In this document: piece by piece, positions 1 through 11,968 of the stretch
Layout: each line of letters opens with the position of its first letter
Numbering within the stretch: the stretch's first letter is position 1
From: Erinaceus europaeus
Lineage: Eukaryota > Chordata > Mammalia > Eulipotyphla > Erinaceidae
Direction of reading: 5' to 3'
DNA: 64,000 nt
NCBI RefSeq assembly: GCF_950295315.1
Contig: NC_080175.1
Coordinates: forward strand, 88,436,161-88,500,160
Notes under the pieces: model-generated
Seen by the model: the letters and a program-made list of their open reading frames with translations, nothing else
Database searches by the model: none
Told to the model about the DNA's origin: nothing
Translations under genes and position numbers: made by a program

Positions 1-422
1 ATGGGGGGGCTGAGGGACATGTATATATATCAAAGTAATAATAAAATAGAACAGAGTAAAAATTCCTAACAGTAGGTCTGCAGCTTGGACGGCTCCAAAT
101 TAGTTCAGGCACCTTGAGTTGGGACAATGGATTGTAAAAAATATCTTCCAGGCAGTCTTTCCCAGGCGGGATGAGGCTTTGCTTGGTCAGATATTTGTCA
201 TTCCAATTGGGCCTAAGTCACTTAGAAAGAAAAAAAAAAAGAGCTAAGGGATTCAGAAAGGAACAGGATTGGAATGACATCCTTGGTGAGCCAGGAAACT
301 TGGTAAAGTAAAAAGGTCAGTGGGGAGCCTGCTAGCAGAGGCTCCCCACCCCTGGGGTCTGGTTATGGGAGGGGAGAGAGAAATAATTAAAAAAAAAATC
401 CTTTATTTTTTCTCTATTTTCT

Positions 423-709
423 TAAAAAATTTTTTTTTATATTTATTTACTTATTCCCTTTTGTTGTCCTTGTTGTAGTTATTATTGTTGTTACTGATGT
501 CATTGTTGTTGGATAGGACAGCGAGAAATGGAGAGATGAGGGTAAGAAAGAGAGGGGGAGAGAAAGATAGACACCTGCAGACCTGCTTCACCACTTGTGA
601 AGTGACGCCCCTGCAGGTGTGGAGCCAGGTGTTCAAACTGCGATCCTTATGCCAGTCCTTGTGCTTCATGCCACTTGAGCTTAACTCACTGCACTACTGC
701 CCAACTTCC
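423..709 (-). mobile_element. tRNA-derived SINE (type 1) in L1 5' UTR
   Basis: A minus-strand SINE with an A-rich/CAA-rich 3' tail (seen as T-rich and TTG-rich on plus), a CT-rich body and a tRNA-like head. A perfect 15-bp target duplication (TTTTCTCTATTTTCT at 408-422 and 710-724) flanks it. The homologous L1 5' UTR near 62,950-62,985 has no SINE, which gives an empty-site comparison. Confidence 0.88.
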
Positions 710-858
710 TTTTCTCTATTTTCTAACCCAAATTGAGCTATAGTCACCTCCTTGGTTTCACGCTTAGAACTCCTTGTTCCCCGTCTTGCTGAAGGCCAGG
801 ATCCTACCTTTTCCAGCAATTGTTGTCAGAGCTTAAGTCAGCAGTTGCTTCCAAGTCA

Positions 859-867
859 CCATCTTGG
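859..867 (-). promoter_or_regulatory. YY1-like site at L1 5' end
   Basis: CCAAGATGG on the minus strand lies within about 20 nt of the inferred L1 start. In human L1 a YY1 site at the same position (CAAGATGGC) fixes the transcription start. The equivalent position in the 53-63 kb L1 (63,108-63,115) reads CCAAGATG. The role here is inferred by analogy. Confidence 0.5.
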
Positions 868-973
868 CTCTGCCTCCATCAACAAATATCTTATTTTCAA
901 GTAAGCCACATTCTGATGTTCTGAATCATTATGGATTTTGGAGGGACACTAAACCAGGAAAGCTGTGGTTTAA

Positions 974-982
974 AACACACAT

Positions 983-1035
<53 letters not shown>
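974..1035. repeat. (AC)n microsatellite
   Basis: About 27 AC units, interrupted by one ATG near the left end. The short frames that cross it are repeat-driven and are not genes. Confidence 0.95.
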
Positions 1036-1036
<1 letters not shown>

Positions 1037-2289
1037 CAAAATAATATTCATTATTAGTTCAATCAAATATTGAATGCTTATGAACATGAGTGTATTAGTT
1101 GTAGCTAAGTTTATTGTATGGAACAATATAATTATGTCTGATTTTCTATATATAATCAATATAATCATGTGGATATGAATATTTACTTTTATAACAATGC
1201 TTTTACAGTATTGCAAATATGTTTGTGCTAGTTGTTGCTTCTTTCCTTTGACTTTGATATCATAGACTAGTAGTTTTACTCTGACAAAGTGGAATCCAAA
1301 ACAAAACTAATTTTATAAATATAAAAATTAAATAACAATGGTTTTAAATTTGAAATTATTGATTCTGCAATGAATGTAGTTTTTACATAGTTATTATCCT
1401 GTTAATGTGCTGTATCTTATCATTCTACAGGGACTACAAGTAACCTTCAAAATGTAACCTTCAAATGTAACCTTCAAATGTATTTACTGATGTTGGTACA
1501 TAATTTAATGTATATCCCCAGGTTAGAGACAGTAGTCACAGATAAATATATAATTATAGTTTGCTTCCTTATTTATAAGAAGTGATTTTTTTTAAGCTGG
1601 AGACAGCATTGGATTTTGTGCTTACCTTTTGCATAAGCCAATTTCTTTATTAGTTTATATGCAGTATGTTCATTATGATTTTATATCTAGCATGTTATAG
1701 TAAAGGATCCTGCCTTTGGTGCATATAGGTTTTAAGACTAAATCTCAATTTCCAAATTAAGAAAGGATAGCTTTGGCATGGTTTATTTGTATGCATTCCA
1801 AAACACCTTATCTTGGTTTTATGATGTTTGTATGCTCTGGAGATACTGATGCTAATTTCCTCTTTGTTACATTTTTGGATAATCTGTTCTGTGGATTTGT
1901 GTATTGCTGACATACAACGTTCAGATTTTATTTTTCCATAGTGAAGCTTGTTGTTTAGTCTTGCTATCACTAAAGCTTGTTATCGTTTATCCTGCTCATT
2001 CAGCTGCAAGGTTCAATCCCTGTCCATCATACTCTCTAAAGCACAATGTCTGTAGTTTCCTGCAACTTTATGATTCCCCTTTGGGAATATCCTAGCTGGA
2101 CGTAAGGTAAGAATCATTTAAAGATATCCTTTCATTTTCAAAATGTAGTTTCTTATTTATAGAGGGATCTAAAAAAGAAAATAAATACTTTTTTTCTGTA
2201 ACAATGTTTACAGTGAAAACAAGTGGAGGGGAAGCTACTGGAAAACAAATTCAGTCAGCACAGCATTCTTGTATAAAAGTAGCCAACAT
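1036..2289. other. AT-rich unique DNA, nothing recognised
   Basis: No coding signal, known repeat or RNA gene was recognised. The only local structure is a threefold near-tandem repeat of about 14 bp (ATGTAACCTTCAA) at 1440-1480. Confidence 0.6.
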
Positions 2290-2306
2290 ATAAAAGTGTT
2301 TAAATA

Positions 2307-2889
2307 GGATGACTTGGAGGCAGCTACTGGCATGAGCTCCAACAAGCAGCCGTTTGTGACCTAGGATTCACTGGATAAGGTGACTGGCTGTCCTATCCAC
2401 TGTGAGAGGAACTTGTTTAACTCTACCTCTTCCCTCCATTCTCCTCTCCTTTTACCCTCCTCCTAACTAATTAAAAAAAAAAAAAAATCCCCTCTTTCGC
2501 TTCACTGCTCTGCGTCTTCTTCTTCTTTCATTTTTCTTGTTCTTGTCTTCTTTTCTTCCTTCCCCCTTATTTTGCTTTCTTAATTCACTGATACTTGTTT
2601 GTGAATTATTTTGGGGAAGAATTCTGACTCAGAGTGGAATCTTTGTGTGCATCTCTCTTCTCTACTTTCCTTTCTCCTCTTGCTATGCCTAGAATATTCA
2701 GTGGGCAGTAGATTTGCATAACTGTCTATTCTTGCTTTCCCTTTTCTCCTTTCTTTTTCTTTTGGATTTGGTTGCTATTTTTTCTTGGACTGGAGGTATT
2801 GTTTTGGCTAACTAGTATTGGTTAAACTGCATCAATCCTTGCTTTAGTTACTATTGTTGTAATTTCTGAGGTTGGTGACTGCATTTGTC
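2307..2889 (+). mobile_element. L1 5'-UTR-only fragment with internal deletion
   Basis: The minus strand of 2490-2889 matches the plus strand of 61,957-62,300, so this is subfamily A 5' UTR in sense orientation. The left part (2307-2350) matches the first tens of bases of the L1 start. About 600 bp between them is missing. The fragment stops about 90 bp before the ORF1 start position and has no terminal poly(A). Perfect 17-bp direct repeats (ATAAAAGTGTTTAAATA) lie at 2290-2306 and 2890-2906. Confidence 0.75.
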
Positions 2890-3126
2890 ATAAAAGTGTT
2901 TAAATAAACAACAAAACCCAATGTCATTTTACATTTCCTGAGAGGATAACTGTTAGGCACAGAACATCTTCAGAAAGTCCACACTTCCCACTCCCAACGT
3001 ATGAGGGTCAGTTAGTAAAGTCATATGAACTTGGACTATGGATTAGCATTCAAAGTACATGGATTAAAGATACTTAATATTTGGAAAGGAAGGAATGGAG
3101 GGACTCTGAAGTCTTGTTTCTTCCTT

Positions 3127-3440
3127 TTTTTTTTTTTTTCTTTTTTGCCTCGAGGGTTTTTGCTGGGGCTTACAAATCCACTGCTCCTGGAGGCCATTTT
3201 TCCCATTTTTGTTGCCTTTGTTGTTATTGCTGTTGTTGTTTTTGAATAGGACAAAGAGAAACTGAGAGAGGAGGGGATAACAGAGGGGGGAGAGAAAAAT
3301 AGACACCTTGCAGACATGCTTCACCACTTGTGATGTAACCACCCTGCAGGTGGAGAGCCGGGGACTTGAGCTGGGATCTTTATGCCTGTCCTTGTGCATC
3401 ATGCCATGTGCACTTAACACTCTGCTGCCTCTGGGCCTGG
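3127..3440 (-). mobile_element. tRNA-derived SINE, long type
   Basis: A minus-strand SINE with an extra 3' block (the CCTCCAGGG...CTGGAGGCCATTTTT segment on plus) after the CT-rich body. The poly(A) tail appears as T-rich sequence at 3124-3145. A tRNA-like head is at the right end. Flanking duplications around AGTCTTG look degenerate, so it is an older copy. Confidence 0.8.
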
Positions 3441-4107
3441 AGTCTTGGTTTTTGCTGGTAGCAAAGGACCGAGTTAGGGAAAGAGTGCTTTACAGAGACA
3501 TAATGGGGAGATGAGAGGTTGTACCTATGTGCCAACAACTCTGCTATGAACCATTACCACCCAATGAATAGGGAGCAAAAGAAAAATGGATATTTTTCAG
3601 ATAGAGAAAACATACCATTCTATGACAATTAAATACAGTGCAACAGATGATAAAAGATGTGAGATGTGTGACTGTTGTTATAGGTCTCCTGGTCCATGTC
3701 ATTTTTACCACGTGCCATTTTAGGCATTTGAGAACTCTCACTACTGAAAGCGCCTGTATCTGTCCACATGAGAAAATTTCCACAATATTTGAGTCTCAAG
3801 TTAGCCTGGAAATGCTAGAGAAGTGGATGTCTGTGGACTAGCAAGCTACTGATAGAATACAAAGGAGAAAACTAACTACAGCTTTTTGTCCTCATAGATG
3901 ATTCAAGCCTGGATGGATATTCTACTCTAGACTATATCCCTTGGTGTTTTCTGGGGTCTAAGAAAATTTCTGGAGGCTCATGCAGGATTTACAGTCTAAA
4001 TCTTTAGATGATAACTTGGAAAATTGGCCTCAGCAGAAACTTTGGTAGTTCCGACAGATTCTAAAATTTGTAAAGCATCATTTTAACATAGTAAAAAGTA
4101 GTAAGCT
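3441..4107. other. Unique DNA, nothing recognised
   Basis: No repeat, exon or RNA gene recognised. Two overlapping short frames on opposite strands near 3,540-3,840 have no recognisable motif. Confidence 0.5.
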
Positions 4108-4321
4108 CTTTTTTTTAAAAAAAAAATATCTTTATTTATTGATTGGATAGAGACAGCCAGAAATTAAGAGGAAAGGGGGGTGGTAGAGAGGGAGAGAGAC
4201 ACCCGCAGCACTGCTTCACCACTTGCAAAGCTTTCCCCCTGCAGGTGGGGACTGGGGGCTCCAACCTAGATCCTTGTGCATAGCAACATATGAACCAACC
4301 AGGTGACCACCACCTGGCCCC
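4108..4321 (-). mobile_element. tRNA-derived SINE (type 2)
   Basis: A minus-strand SINE with a tRNA-like head (GGGGCCAGGTGGTGG in sense at the right end), a GCAGGGGGAAAGC block, a CT-rich body and an ATAAA-type tail. Direct repeats around AAGCTCTTTT and AAGCCTTTT at the ends are a plausible imperfect target duplication. Confidence 0.85.
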
Positions 4322-5469
4322 AGCAAGCCTTTTTTGTAAATGGTCATGTTTCAGTTTCTCATTTTTACCGACATTTAGTTGACTTAAAGATAACACATTT
4401 TTAACATTTTATATATTGATTTGCATTATAAATACCATTTCTTGTTTTGTTTCTGGAGGTCAGAAGTCGAGCACTACCACTTTTATTGGACTAAAAGTAA
4501 GGTGTTGGTAAGACTGATAATTTCTGAACCCTCTAAAGGAGAGTTTATTACTTTGTCTTTATCAGTTTTTAGAGAGGATACTTGTTTTCCTTGACATGTG
4601 CTCCCTTTATCTTTCGTCTTAGCACTCTTTGTCTTTCGTCTTAGCATCTTTCGTCTTTCCACTCAGTATTTGTGCTGTCATATTGACTTCCTCTGCCTAA
4701 TTTTCTAGTGTCCCTCCAATAAGAGCTCTGATAATTACACTGGATATAGAAGATTACCAATAAATTCTGTATCTCAAGATCCTTAAATTAATCAAATTTG
4801 GAATGTTCCCTTTCTTATGTACAATTAAAAGGTCAGTTGCTAGGATTTGTGATAGAGGTACCTTTAGGAGATGGATTATTCAGAGTCTGATGGTAAATAT
4901 AAAGTATTGTTTTGCCAAGAGACAAAAAGTTAAATACGTAGGTATTTATATGTAAAATGAAAACTACTGTCTTGCCTCATTCTTTTTTTTTTTTTTTTTT
5001 TCTGGGAGAGGCCATTCAGGTAACTAAACTACTTTAGCTCTGTGGAAGAAATTCTCCAGGGGAAGAATCTATCTAGTGGTGAGAGGCTTTGGGTCTCTAG
5101 GTCCAATTTCATTCTCTGCTCAGGAATAGTCAGGAATACTCTGTGTTTCCTTCACTCCTGAAGACTTGCAAATTCAGTTTGGGCTACCAGACAGAGATGA
5201 GGCAACTTCTTGAGTTGATCAATCCCAGATTAACTCCAATGTTCAGTATTCAGTCATTTCCAGCGTAGAACTGGCCAATCTGTAGATGAAAACAGACACA
5301 GCTCCTCTGCCTCAATAAATCACAGCCCTTAGCGGAGGAGCCAAGTGTTGGGAATGGAGAAAGAATTAGGAGCAGGTGGAAATATCTCAGTTTGTTTTCC
5401 ATGACTCAGTGCTAATATGCCAAAAAGTGGCTTGCCTGCCTGCAGTGAGAAACTTTGCATACTATTCTG
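4322..5469. other. Unique DNA with minor simple repeats
   Basis: Contains a short tandem of CTTTCGTCTTAGCA-like units at about 4609-4660 and a T tract at 4984-5001. No gene is recognised. Confidence 0.5.
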
Positions 5470-5597
5470 CTTTTTCGTTTTTATCAGTTAGAGAAAGAGA
5501 GGCATAGTGGCAGAAAGAGTAAGAGAAGGGGCTTGAACCACGGCCCTTTAGCATTGCAATATGAGTGCTTAACCAGGTGTGCTACCATCCAGCCCCT
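5470..5597 (-). mobile_element. Decayed tRNA-derived SINE fragment
   Basis: The right end carries the inverted tRNA-like head (AGGTGTGCTACCATCCAGCCCC on plus is the complement of a type 2 head). The body is GA-rich but shortened and divergent. Confidence 0.6.
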
Positions 5598-6221
5598 ATT
5601 GCTTGATTTCTATGCTTGGATGTCATTCTGGTAGAATAGCTAGTCATGTTTTTATTCAAATAGGGTATTTCTTTAATCTGCTAATAGTGTTCTGCTGAAG
5701 AAATGAATGTCTGCACTACAAAGTCAAAACACAAGATTGAAGTCAGAAAAACTATTTGTTTCCAATTAAATTAAAGGAGGGCCATTTAAAAATACCTTCA
5801 TGTTTGTAACCAGACTTTTGTTTGGTCCTGCAGCAAAATAAGAATACAATGTCAGAGATGAAATAGTCTGAAAGGTAATATGCCTCATTAAAGTTATTAA
5901 ACTCATTAAGCTTATAACAGTCCTTTCAGTTAAGCCTCAGTCTGTTTTGGTTAGAAAATGAAATCCAAAGTTTTAATCTAATACTAAAGAGCAGTATACT
6001 TATTTTCCAAAATCTGTGGCTCATGCAACAGGAACCCACATTTTACAAGTTTTAACTAATCAAGCTAACCGTTTTCACAATATTCCCTCTTCTAATATCA
6101 TAATTAGGGGAAAAATTCTTGTAGTGTGATTGTCACTAGCTATATTTCGATTTAACTACAATAGCATTAGCAAGTAACAGGACATAAGGATGAGCTCTAC
6201 AGACTGGCAGCAGAAGGAGAT
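5598..6221. other. AT-rich unique DNA, nothing recognised
   Basis: No coding or repeat signal recognised between the SINE fragment and the L1 3' end. Confidence 0.5.
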
Positions 6222-7722
6222 TTTTTTTCTTTTTTTTCTTCTATTTTATTTAAGAAAGGATTAATTAACAAAACCATAAGGTAGGAGGGGTATAACTCCA
6301 CACAGTTCCCACCACCCAATTTCCATGACCCACCCCCTCCCCTGATAGCTTTCCCATTCTCTATCCCTCTGGGAGCATGGACCCAGGGTCATTGAGGGTT
6401 GCAGAAGGTAGAAGGTCTGGCTTCTGTAATTGCTTCCCCGCTGAATATGGGTGTTGACTGGTCGGTCCATACTCCCAGTCTGCCTCTCTCTTTCCCTAGT
6501 AGGGTGGGTCTCTGGGGAAGCTGAGCTCCAGGACACATTGGTGGGATCTTCAATCCAGGGAAGCCTGGCCAGCATCCTGGTGGCATCTGGAACCTGGTGA
6601 TTGAAAAGAGAGTTAACATACGAGGCCAAACAAATTGTTGAGCAATCATGGGCCCAAAGCTTGGAATAGTAGAGAGGAAGTGTTAGGGAGGTACTCACTG
6701 CAAACTCTAGTGTACTTCTGCTTTCAGGTATATATTTTGCAGCAGTTTATGGATACGTGTGAACATAAGCTCTCTCTCATAGAAACTGGTGTATATCTAG
6801 GTTATGGGACTTTGTTAGAAAGTGAACCACCTGAGATGAAATTAGAGTGTACTATAAAAGGAAAGGTCTCACCCAAGTAATGAAGCTGAAGGGTTGTCAT
6901 TCCACACGTGAAGTCTCTGGACACAGTCTGAGGTGAAGCATGTTGAGGTGGCAATCATTGCGTTGGTTAGGTTGTGATCGGCGGATGCAATATTATTTGG
7001 TATGGATTGGGAGAGGCATACGGGAAAGTGGGCCCTATCCAAGGGTTCCAGGACTGGGGGAAGTAGGGGCTCTATAGTGAAGATGTGAGGTTCCTGCTAT
7101 CTTAGGGTTCAAAAAGACAATCGATAGTTAATATTATCATCACATTATTTGTTAATTGGGTTAACTTTGAAAAGTCCCTTTGTTATGGTTTGCTGTACAG
7201 TATCCAGTATCTTGTATATAGCTGTGCTATTGGATGCTTCTAATCTACTTGGTCTAGGCTTTTGAGAGAGTCCGCATATCAAATACACAGCCTATATATT
7301 AAAAAGATTCAGTTTGTGTTTTGAAAAACTTTGAGACATACAATTGATTTTCCCCCTCTCATATTGATTAACTACTGATTTATATGTCTACATTTTGCTA
7401 GGAGTGTACATAAACACCATTCCCACCACCAAAAGACTGTGACCCATCCCTCCCACCCATTCCTACCCTACTTCCACTGTCCCAGGAAGCTGCATGTCTA
7501 CCCCTCACCACAGGGTTTTTTTACTTTGGTGCCCTACTTACAATTTGATCAGGTCCTGATTTTAGTTTCCCTTTCAGATCTTCTTAGTCAACTTCTGTTG
7601 ATGAGTGGGATCATCCCATACTCATCTTTATCTTTCTGACTTAGTTCACTTAACATAATTCCTTCTAGCTCTGTCCAAGATGGGTGAGAGAAGGTGGGTT
7701 CATTGTTCTTGATAGCTGCATA
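6222..7722 (-). mobile_element. 5'-truncated L1 (subfamily A): ORF2 tail plus 3' UTR
   Basis: A minus-strand L1 retaining only the last roughly 45 codons of ORF2 (stop at 7588-7590; AAIKNNEP...EYGMI motif) and about 1.35 kb of 3' UTR, ending in a T-rich tract (6222-6250 on plus). The 3' UTR and its terminal ~480-bp module match the L1s at 53.1-54.5 kb and 57.2-58.5 kb. Upstream of about 7722 the homology stops, which marks the 5' truncation. No clear target duplication was found. Confidence 0.85.
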
Positions 7723-8095
7723 GAGGAGAGGATTTTGTTTGCACACTCTATTTAGAATGCGATCACTACCATCTTGGTGCCTCAGAACTTTTTCCACTTC
7801 TCAAGTAAAAATAAAGCTAATATGTTTAAACAATTCACAGACCCATAAAAATGGAGGCTGAATCTATAGATTCAGAGTTTGAACTTGTGGATAATAAGTC
7901 ATATCTGAATTTTGCCAAGCTCATCCTCATATATGCATATCTAAAAGCAAACGCATGAGAACTGTTGTGATGATTAATAGCAAATTTGATATAGATTAAG
8001 CTATCTTCTCATTCTTATTATACTGATCTATTTTCTCAGCTATATTAATTTATGTAAATGTAGGTACTATTTGGATTAGATTAAACATAAACACA
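7723..8095. other. Unique AT-rich DNA
   Basis: Nothing recognised between two L1 fragments. Confidence 0.45.
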
Positions 8096-8165
8096 TAAGG
8101 GGCCAAAAAGTGATGCAGCTGTTTGAGCACACACATCACGGTGCTCAAGGACCCTGGCACAAGCC
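8096..8165 (+). mobile_element. SINE head fragment
   Basis: About 70 bp resembling a type 2 SINE head (GGGGCCAAAAAGTGATGCAGC...CTCAAGGACCC...GCC). It is directly followed by L1 sequence, so it is truncated at its 3' side. Confidence 0.5.
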
Positions 8166-9663
8166 CCCCCATTCCAAATTCCCAGATCTCAAACTATATT
8201 TTAGGGCCTTTGTAATAAAAACTGCCTGGTACAAAACATTGTAATCAACACTGTCTGGTAAAAATAGACATTGAGACCAGTGGAATAGAATTGAGAGCCC
8301 AGAAATAAGCCCGCACACCTATGAGCATCTGATTTTTGACAATGGGGACAAAACTATTAAATGGAGTAAGAAGAGTTTCTTCCACATACAGTGTTGGGAA
8401 AATTGGTTTGAAGCATGCAGAATAATGAAACTGAACCACTATATATTGCCACTGAAGTAAACTCCAAATGGACCAAGGACTTGGATATTAGACCAGAAAC
8501 TATCAAATACTTAGAGGAAAACACTGGCAACACTCTTTTCCATCTAAATTTTAATAGACATCTTCAGTGATACAAATCCAATTTCAAGGAAAACTAAAAC
8601 AAAACAAAGCAAAAAAAAAAATAATAAACCAATGGAATTGAATCAAATTGAAAAGCTTCTGTACAGTAAAAGAAACTGAAATCCAAACAGTCACCTTACA
8701 GAAATGGGAGATGATCTTTAGATTCCATACATCAGATAAAAATGCTAATAATCAAAATACACAGAGTTCATCCAACTCAGCAAAAACAAAACAAAAGCAA
8801 ATAACCCTATCCAAATAGGTGAGGAAATGAACAGATTACTCATCAAAAGAAGAAATCCCAAAGGCCAACAGACATCTGAAAAAAATGCTTCAAGTCATTC
8901 ATTGTCTGAGAAATTCAAACAAAGACAAGAATGAGATGCCACCTCACCTCTGTGAACATGTCATATGTTAGAAAGGATAGTGGCAAAGGATGCTGGAGAG
9001 GTTGTGGGGACAAAGGAACATTTCTGCACTGCTATTGGAAGTACAAATTGGTCCAACCCTTGTGGAGAACAGTCTGGAGAACTCTCAGAAGGCTAGAAAT
9101 GGACTAACCCTTGACCCAGCAATGACCCTCCTGGCGAGAGATCCTAAGGAATCAAACATACTCATTCAAAAAGATCTGTGTTATACGTATGTTCTTAGCA
9201 GCACAATTTGTGATAGTCAAAACCTGGAAGCAAACTAGGTGTCCAACAACAGATGAGTGTCTAATTATGTTTTAGTATATATATACACAATGGAATACTA
9301 CTCAGCTATTAAGAACAATGAATTCACTGTCTCTGTCTTGAATGGAGCTTGAAGGAATCATGTTAAGTGAGATAAACTAGAAAGAGAAGGATGAATACAG
9401 GATGATCTTCCTCATAGACAAAATTTGAGAAATATGAATAAAACGTGGAAAAGCAATGCAGAATTTGGACTGGGCTTAGTGTATTGCATAAAAGTAAAGG
9501 ACTTAGGTGAGGAGTGGGGCTTTTTTGGTCTTAGTGCATCATGGTGTATGAGGACCTACGATGGGGGTGAGAGTGTTTTGCAGAAAACATAAATTTTACA
9601 CATGTACCTGGAACTATATTTACTGTAAGTCATTAATCTTTCAATAAAAACAAACTGAAAAAG
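8166..9663 (+). pseudogene. Decayed L1 ORF2 C-terminal fragment with 3' UTR
   Basis: Parallel to 47,480-48,700 of the younger L1: shared words include CCAGATCTCAAACTATAT, GGAATAGAATTGAGAGCCC and ACACAATGGAATACTACTCA. The frame is broken many times by stops and indels. The fragment covers the post-RT part of ORF2, the Cys-rich tail and an older-type 3' UTR, ending in CAATAAAAAC. It is 5'-truncated and plainly non-functional. Confidence 0.85.
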
Positions 9664-10717
9664 TAACTTTTATTTAAAAAAGAACCATACAATACAGAGA
9701 GTGTAAGCATGAATAAAGATAAATGATGAACATAAATAAATGTATTTCAGTATTTTGAGGATATATGATAACAATGCAATTCCTAAACTTCCTATACTTT
9801 GCCAACCTAAGTGTAATAATTTTAATAACATTTCCACTAAAACAATACAATTTACAATAATGTTAACCAAGAAACTAAAGTCAGATCATAATAGCAGATG
9901 TGTTACAATTTGAGAATTACAGTTGTAGAGATATAGTTCATATGCTAAAGAAAGTTCCAGTATAACAACAGGCTTTTTTTTAAATTTCAGCTTAGAAAAA
10001 TCTATGCATCCGAAGAACTTGACAAGATAAAAGAGACTCTCCTTACTTCATAGTTTTTGCCCCATTGTCAAAAATTAGGTGTTCATGGGTGTGGGGCCTT
10101 AGTTCTGGACTTGACTGCTTCTAGCCAACTCTTTAGATAGAAAGACAGACACACACAGAGAAAGTAGAAGACCACAACACCAGACTTCCTGGAACTTGGT
10201 GTGTTGGGGTTGTGCTATGTCCTGGGTTCTGTAAGTGGCAGCACAGGCCACTGTTCAGTGGAACTACATTACTGGGCCTAGTTTGGTTATATTTTAATTC
10301 TGAGCTATGTTTACCTTGGCAGTGTGGTTTCATCTCTTGTCTTTTCATGAGTTCTGGTTTCCATTTTAGACTTGTTCTAGCTCTATACTTTTCCTTTTTC
10401 CATCATACATCATTATATCAAATAGAATACTGTTTCTATAAATCAAATCATCAAAATTGAAAAGCAGTGTATTTTGGCCTGTGGTGAGGTATTAAAATTA
10501 ACATATGTGTTTATCTCAATAAGCAGAAAGAGTTGAATGTCAAAAACATTGCAGGCATGAAATATTTGCATTTTTACAAGGGATCATGAGAAAGAAAGTA
10601 TTAAAAAGCATTGTTCCAACAATGTATTGCCCACAGAACTCATAATTTTTTAATAGGAACCAAATTTTGTCTTAATCAGAAAGCATGATCAACTTATTAG
10701 TTGATGAGGCTTCTTTT
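9664..10717. other. AT-rich unique DNA
   Basis: No gene recognised. A weak GA-rich stretch at about 10,130-10,170 could be a very old SINE body, but I cannot support it. Confidence 0.45.
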
Positions 10718-10919
10718 TAAAAAATTATCTTTATTTATTTATTGGAGACAGAGAGAAATGAAGAAGAGAGGGGAAAATAGAGAGGGAGAGAGACAGAAAT
10801 CCGCAGCCCTGCTTTACCACTTGTGAAGCTTCCCCCTACAGGTGGGGACCAGGGGCTTGAACCTGGGTCCTTGCTCACTGTAATGTGCGCACTTAACCAG
10901 GTATACCACCATCTGACCC
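10718..10919 (-). mobile_element. tRNA-derived SINE (type 2)
   Basis: Inverted head at the right end (TACCACCATCTGACCCC on plus), the CCCCCTACAGGTGGGGACC block and the tail ATCTTTATTTATTTATTGG on the left. Imperfect flanking repeats resembling TGATGAGGCTTCTTT and TGGTGAGGTTTCTTT fit a target duplication. Confidence 0.87.
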
Positions 10920-11344
10920 CTATTTGGTGAGGTTTCTTTCATTAGTTCATGTCCACTTAATAAATAGTGTCTTCTCTTACCACCAGTAATGAAAATTTCC
11001 TTTTTCATGAAAACTCTTCAAACTAACAAAAAATGGTGTCTTCAGATTACATATATAAACTTAAAAAAAAATCCTCTGTTCTTAACACTGTGTCTATCAA
11101 ACTCGGTTTCTCTAGCATTTTTTGAATCATGTTCTAGTTAGAGAGTCAGAATAATAGCTCACAAGGTTCAACACGCAGCATGTGTTATGGTAACAGATGA
11201 AGTCTTTCTGTTACCGTATTCTTTTTTATCTGTCTTTCTCGCTGTATGTCTGAATGAAAGACTGCTCAGAGCCATGGAATGATCATGTAGGAGATCCTGA
11301 CTCCACAAGGAGGTCGGAAGCTCTTAATTAATAAAAGGACAGTC
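10920..11344. other. Unique DNA, nothing recognised
   Basis: Nothing recognised between two SINEs. Confidence 0.45.
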
Positions 11345-11715
11345 ATTGGGACAGGCGGTAGCACACCAGGTTAAGCGTATATAGTGTGAAGTGCAAGGAC
11401 TCCTGCAAAGATCCAGGTTTGAGCCCCTGGCTCAGCTCCCCACCTTCAGGGGTGGGAGTACTTGTAGGGGTGAGGTGGAAAGGTCGCTTTGCAAGTTGTG
11501 AAATAAGTCTGCAGGTGTCCATCTTTCTCTCTCCCTCCCTATCTCCCTCTCCTCTCTCAATTTCTCTCTCTCCTATCCAACGATAGCAACAACGGCAACA
11601 ACAATAATAGAAAAAAAAAAAAAAAACAGGCTTCCAGAAGCAGTAGCTTCTTAGTGCAGGCACAGAACCCCAGCGATAACCCTGGAGGCAAATAAAACAA
11701 ACAGACCAAAAAAAG
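11345..11715 (+). mobile_element. tRNA-derived SINE, long type
   Basis: Plus-strand copy with tRNA-like head (GCGGTAGCACACCAGGTTAAG; B-box-like GGTTTGAGCCC), CT-rich body, A16 tract, then the long-type 3' block (AGAACCCCAGCGATAACCCTGG). This is the reverse orientation of the copies at 3.1 kb and 33.8 kb. Confidence 0.83.
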
Positions 11716-11744
11716 CACATTAATTGTTTTAAGAAATCGATTGT

Positions 11745-11968
11745 CAACACCCATGTTCATACAGGAAGCAATTACAGAAGCCAGGCCTTCCACCTTCTGC
11801 ATCCCACAATGACCTTGGGTCCATACTCTCAGAGGGTTAAAGAATAAGAAAGCTATCAGGGGAAGGGATGGGATATGGAGTTCTGGTGGTGGGTATTGTA
11901 CCCCTCTTATCCTATGGTCTCGTCACTTTTTCCATTTTATAAATAAGATAAAATAAAATAAAATAGAA
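11745..11968 (+). mobile_element. L1 3'-terminal module fragment (older)
   Basis: The last ~220 bp of the L1 3' end (GAAGCAATTACAGAAGCCAG; GAAAGCTATCAGGGGA; ATTGTACCCCTCTTATCC) followed by an AAATA-rich tail. Confidence 0.8.

Larger units (their letters stand above)
1..877 (-). mobile_element. L1 (subfamily A) 5' UTR, left edge of window
   Basis: This is the 5' UTR of a minus-strand LINE-1 whose ORFs lie beyond the left edge. It aligns by eye with the 5' UTR at 62.5-63.1 kb (shared words around 50-100 and 300-370 match 62,570-62,620 and 62,850-62,920). The sense 5' end is near 877, where a GAGCCAAGATGG block resembles the start of mammalian L1s. It is interrupted by a SINE at 423-709; the 62.9 kb copy shows the uninterrupted version. 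Confidence 0.8.

Noticed and set aside
7720..7797. Apparent N-terminal extension of the L1 ORF2 tail at the 5' truncation
   Set aside because: Upstream of about 7,722 the sequence no longer matches L1 ORF2, so it is flanking DNA read by chance in frame.
8990..9238. 82-codon plus-strand frame
   Set aside because: It is part of the decayed L1 ORF2 C-terminus, not an independent gene.
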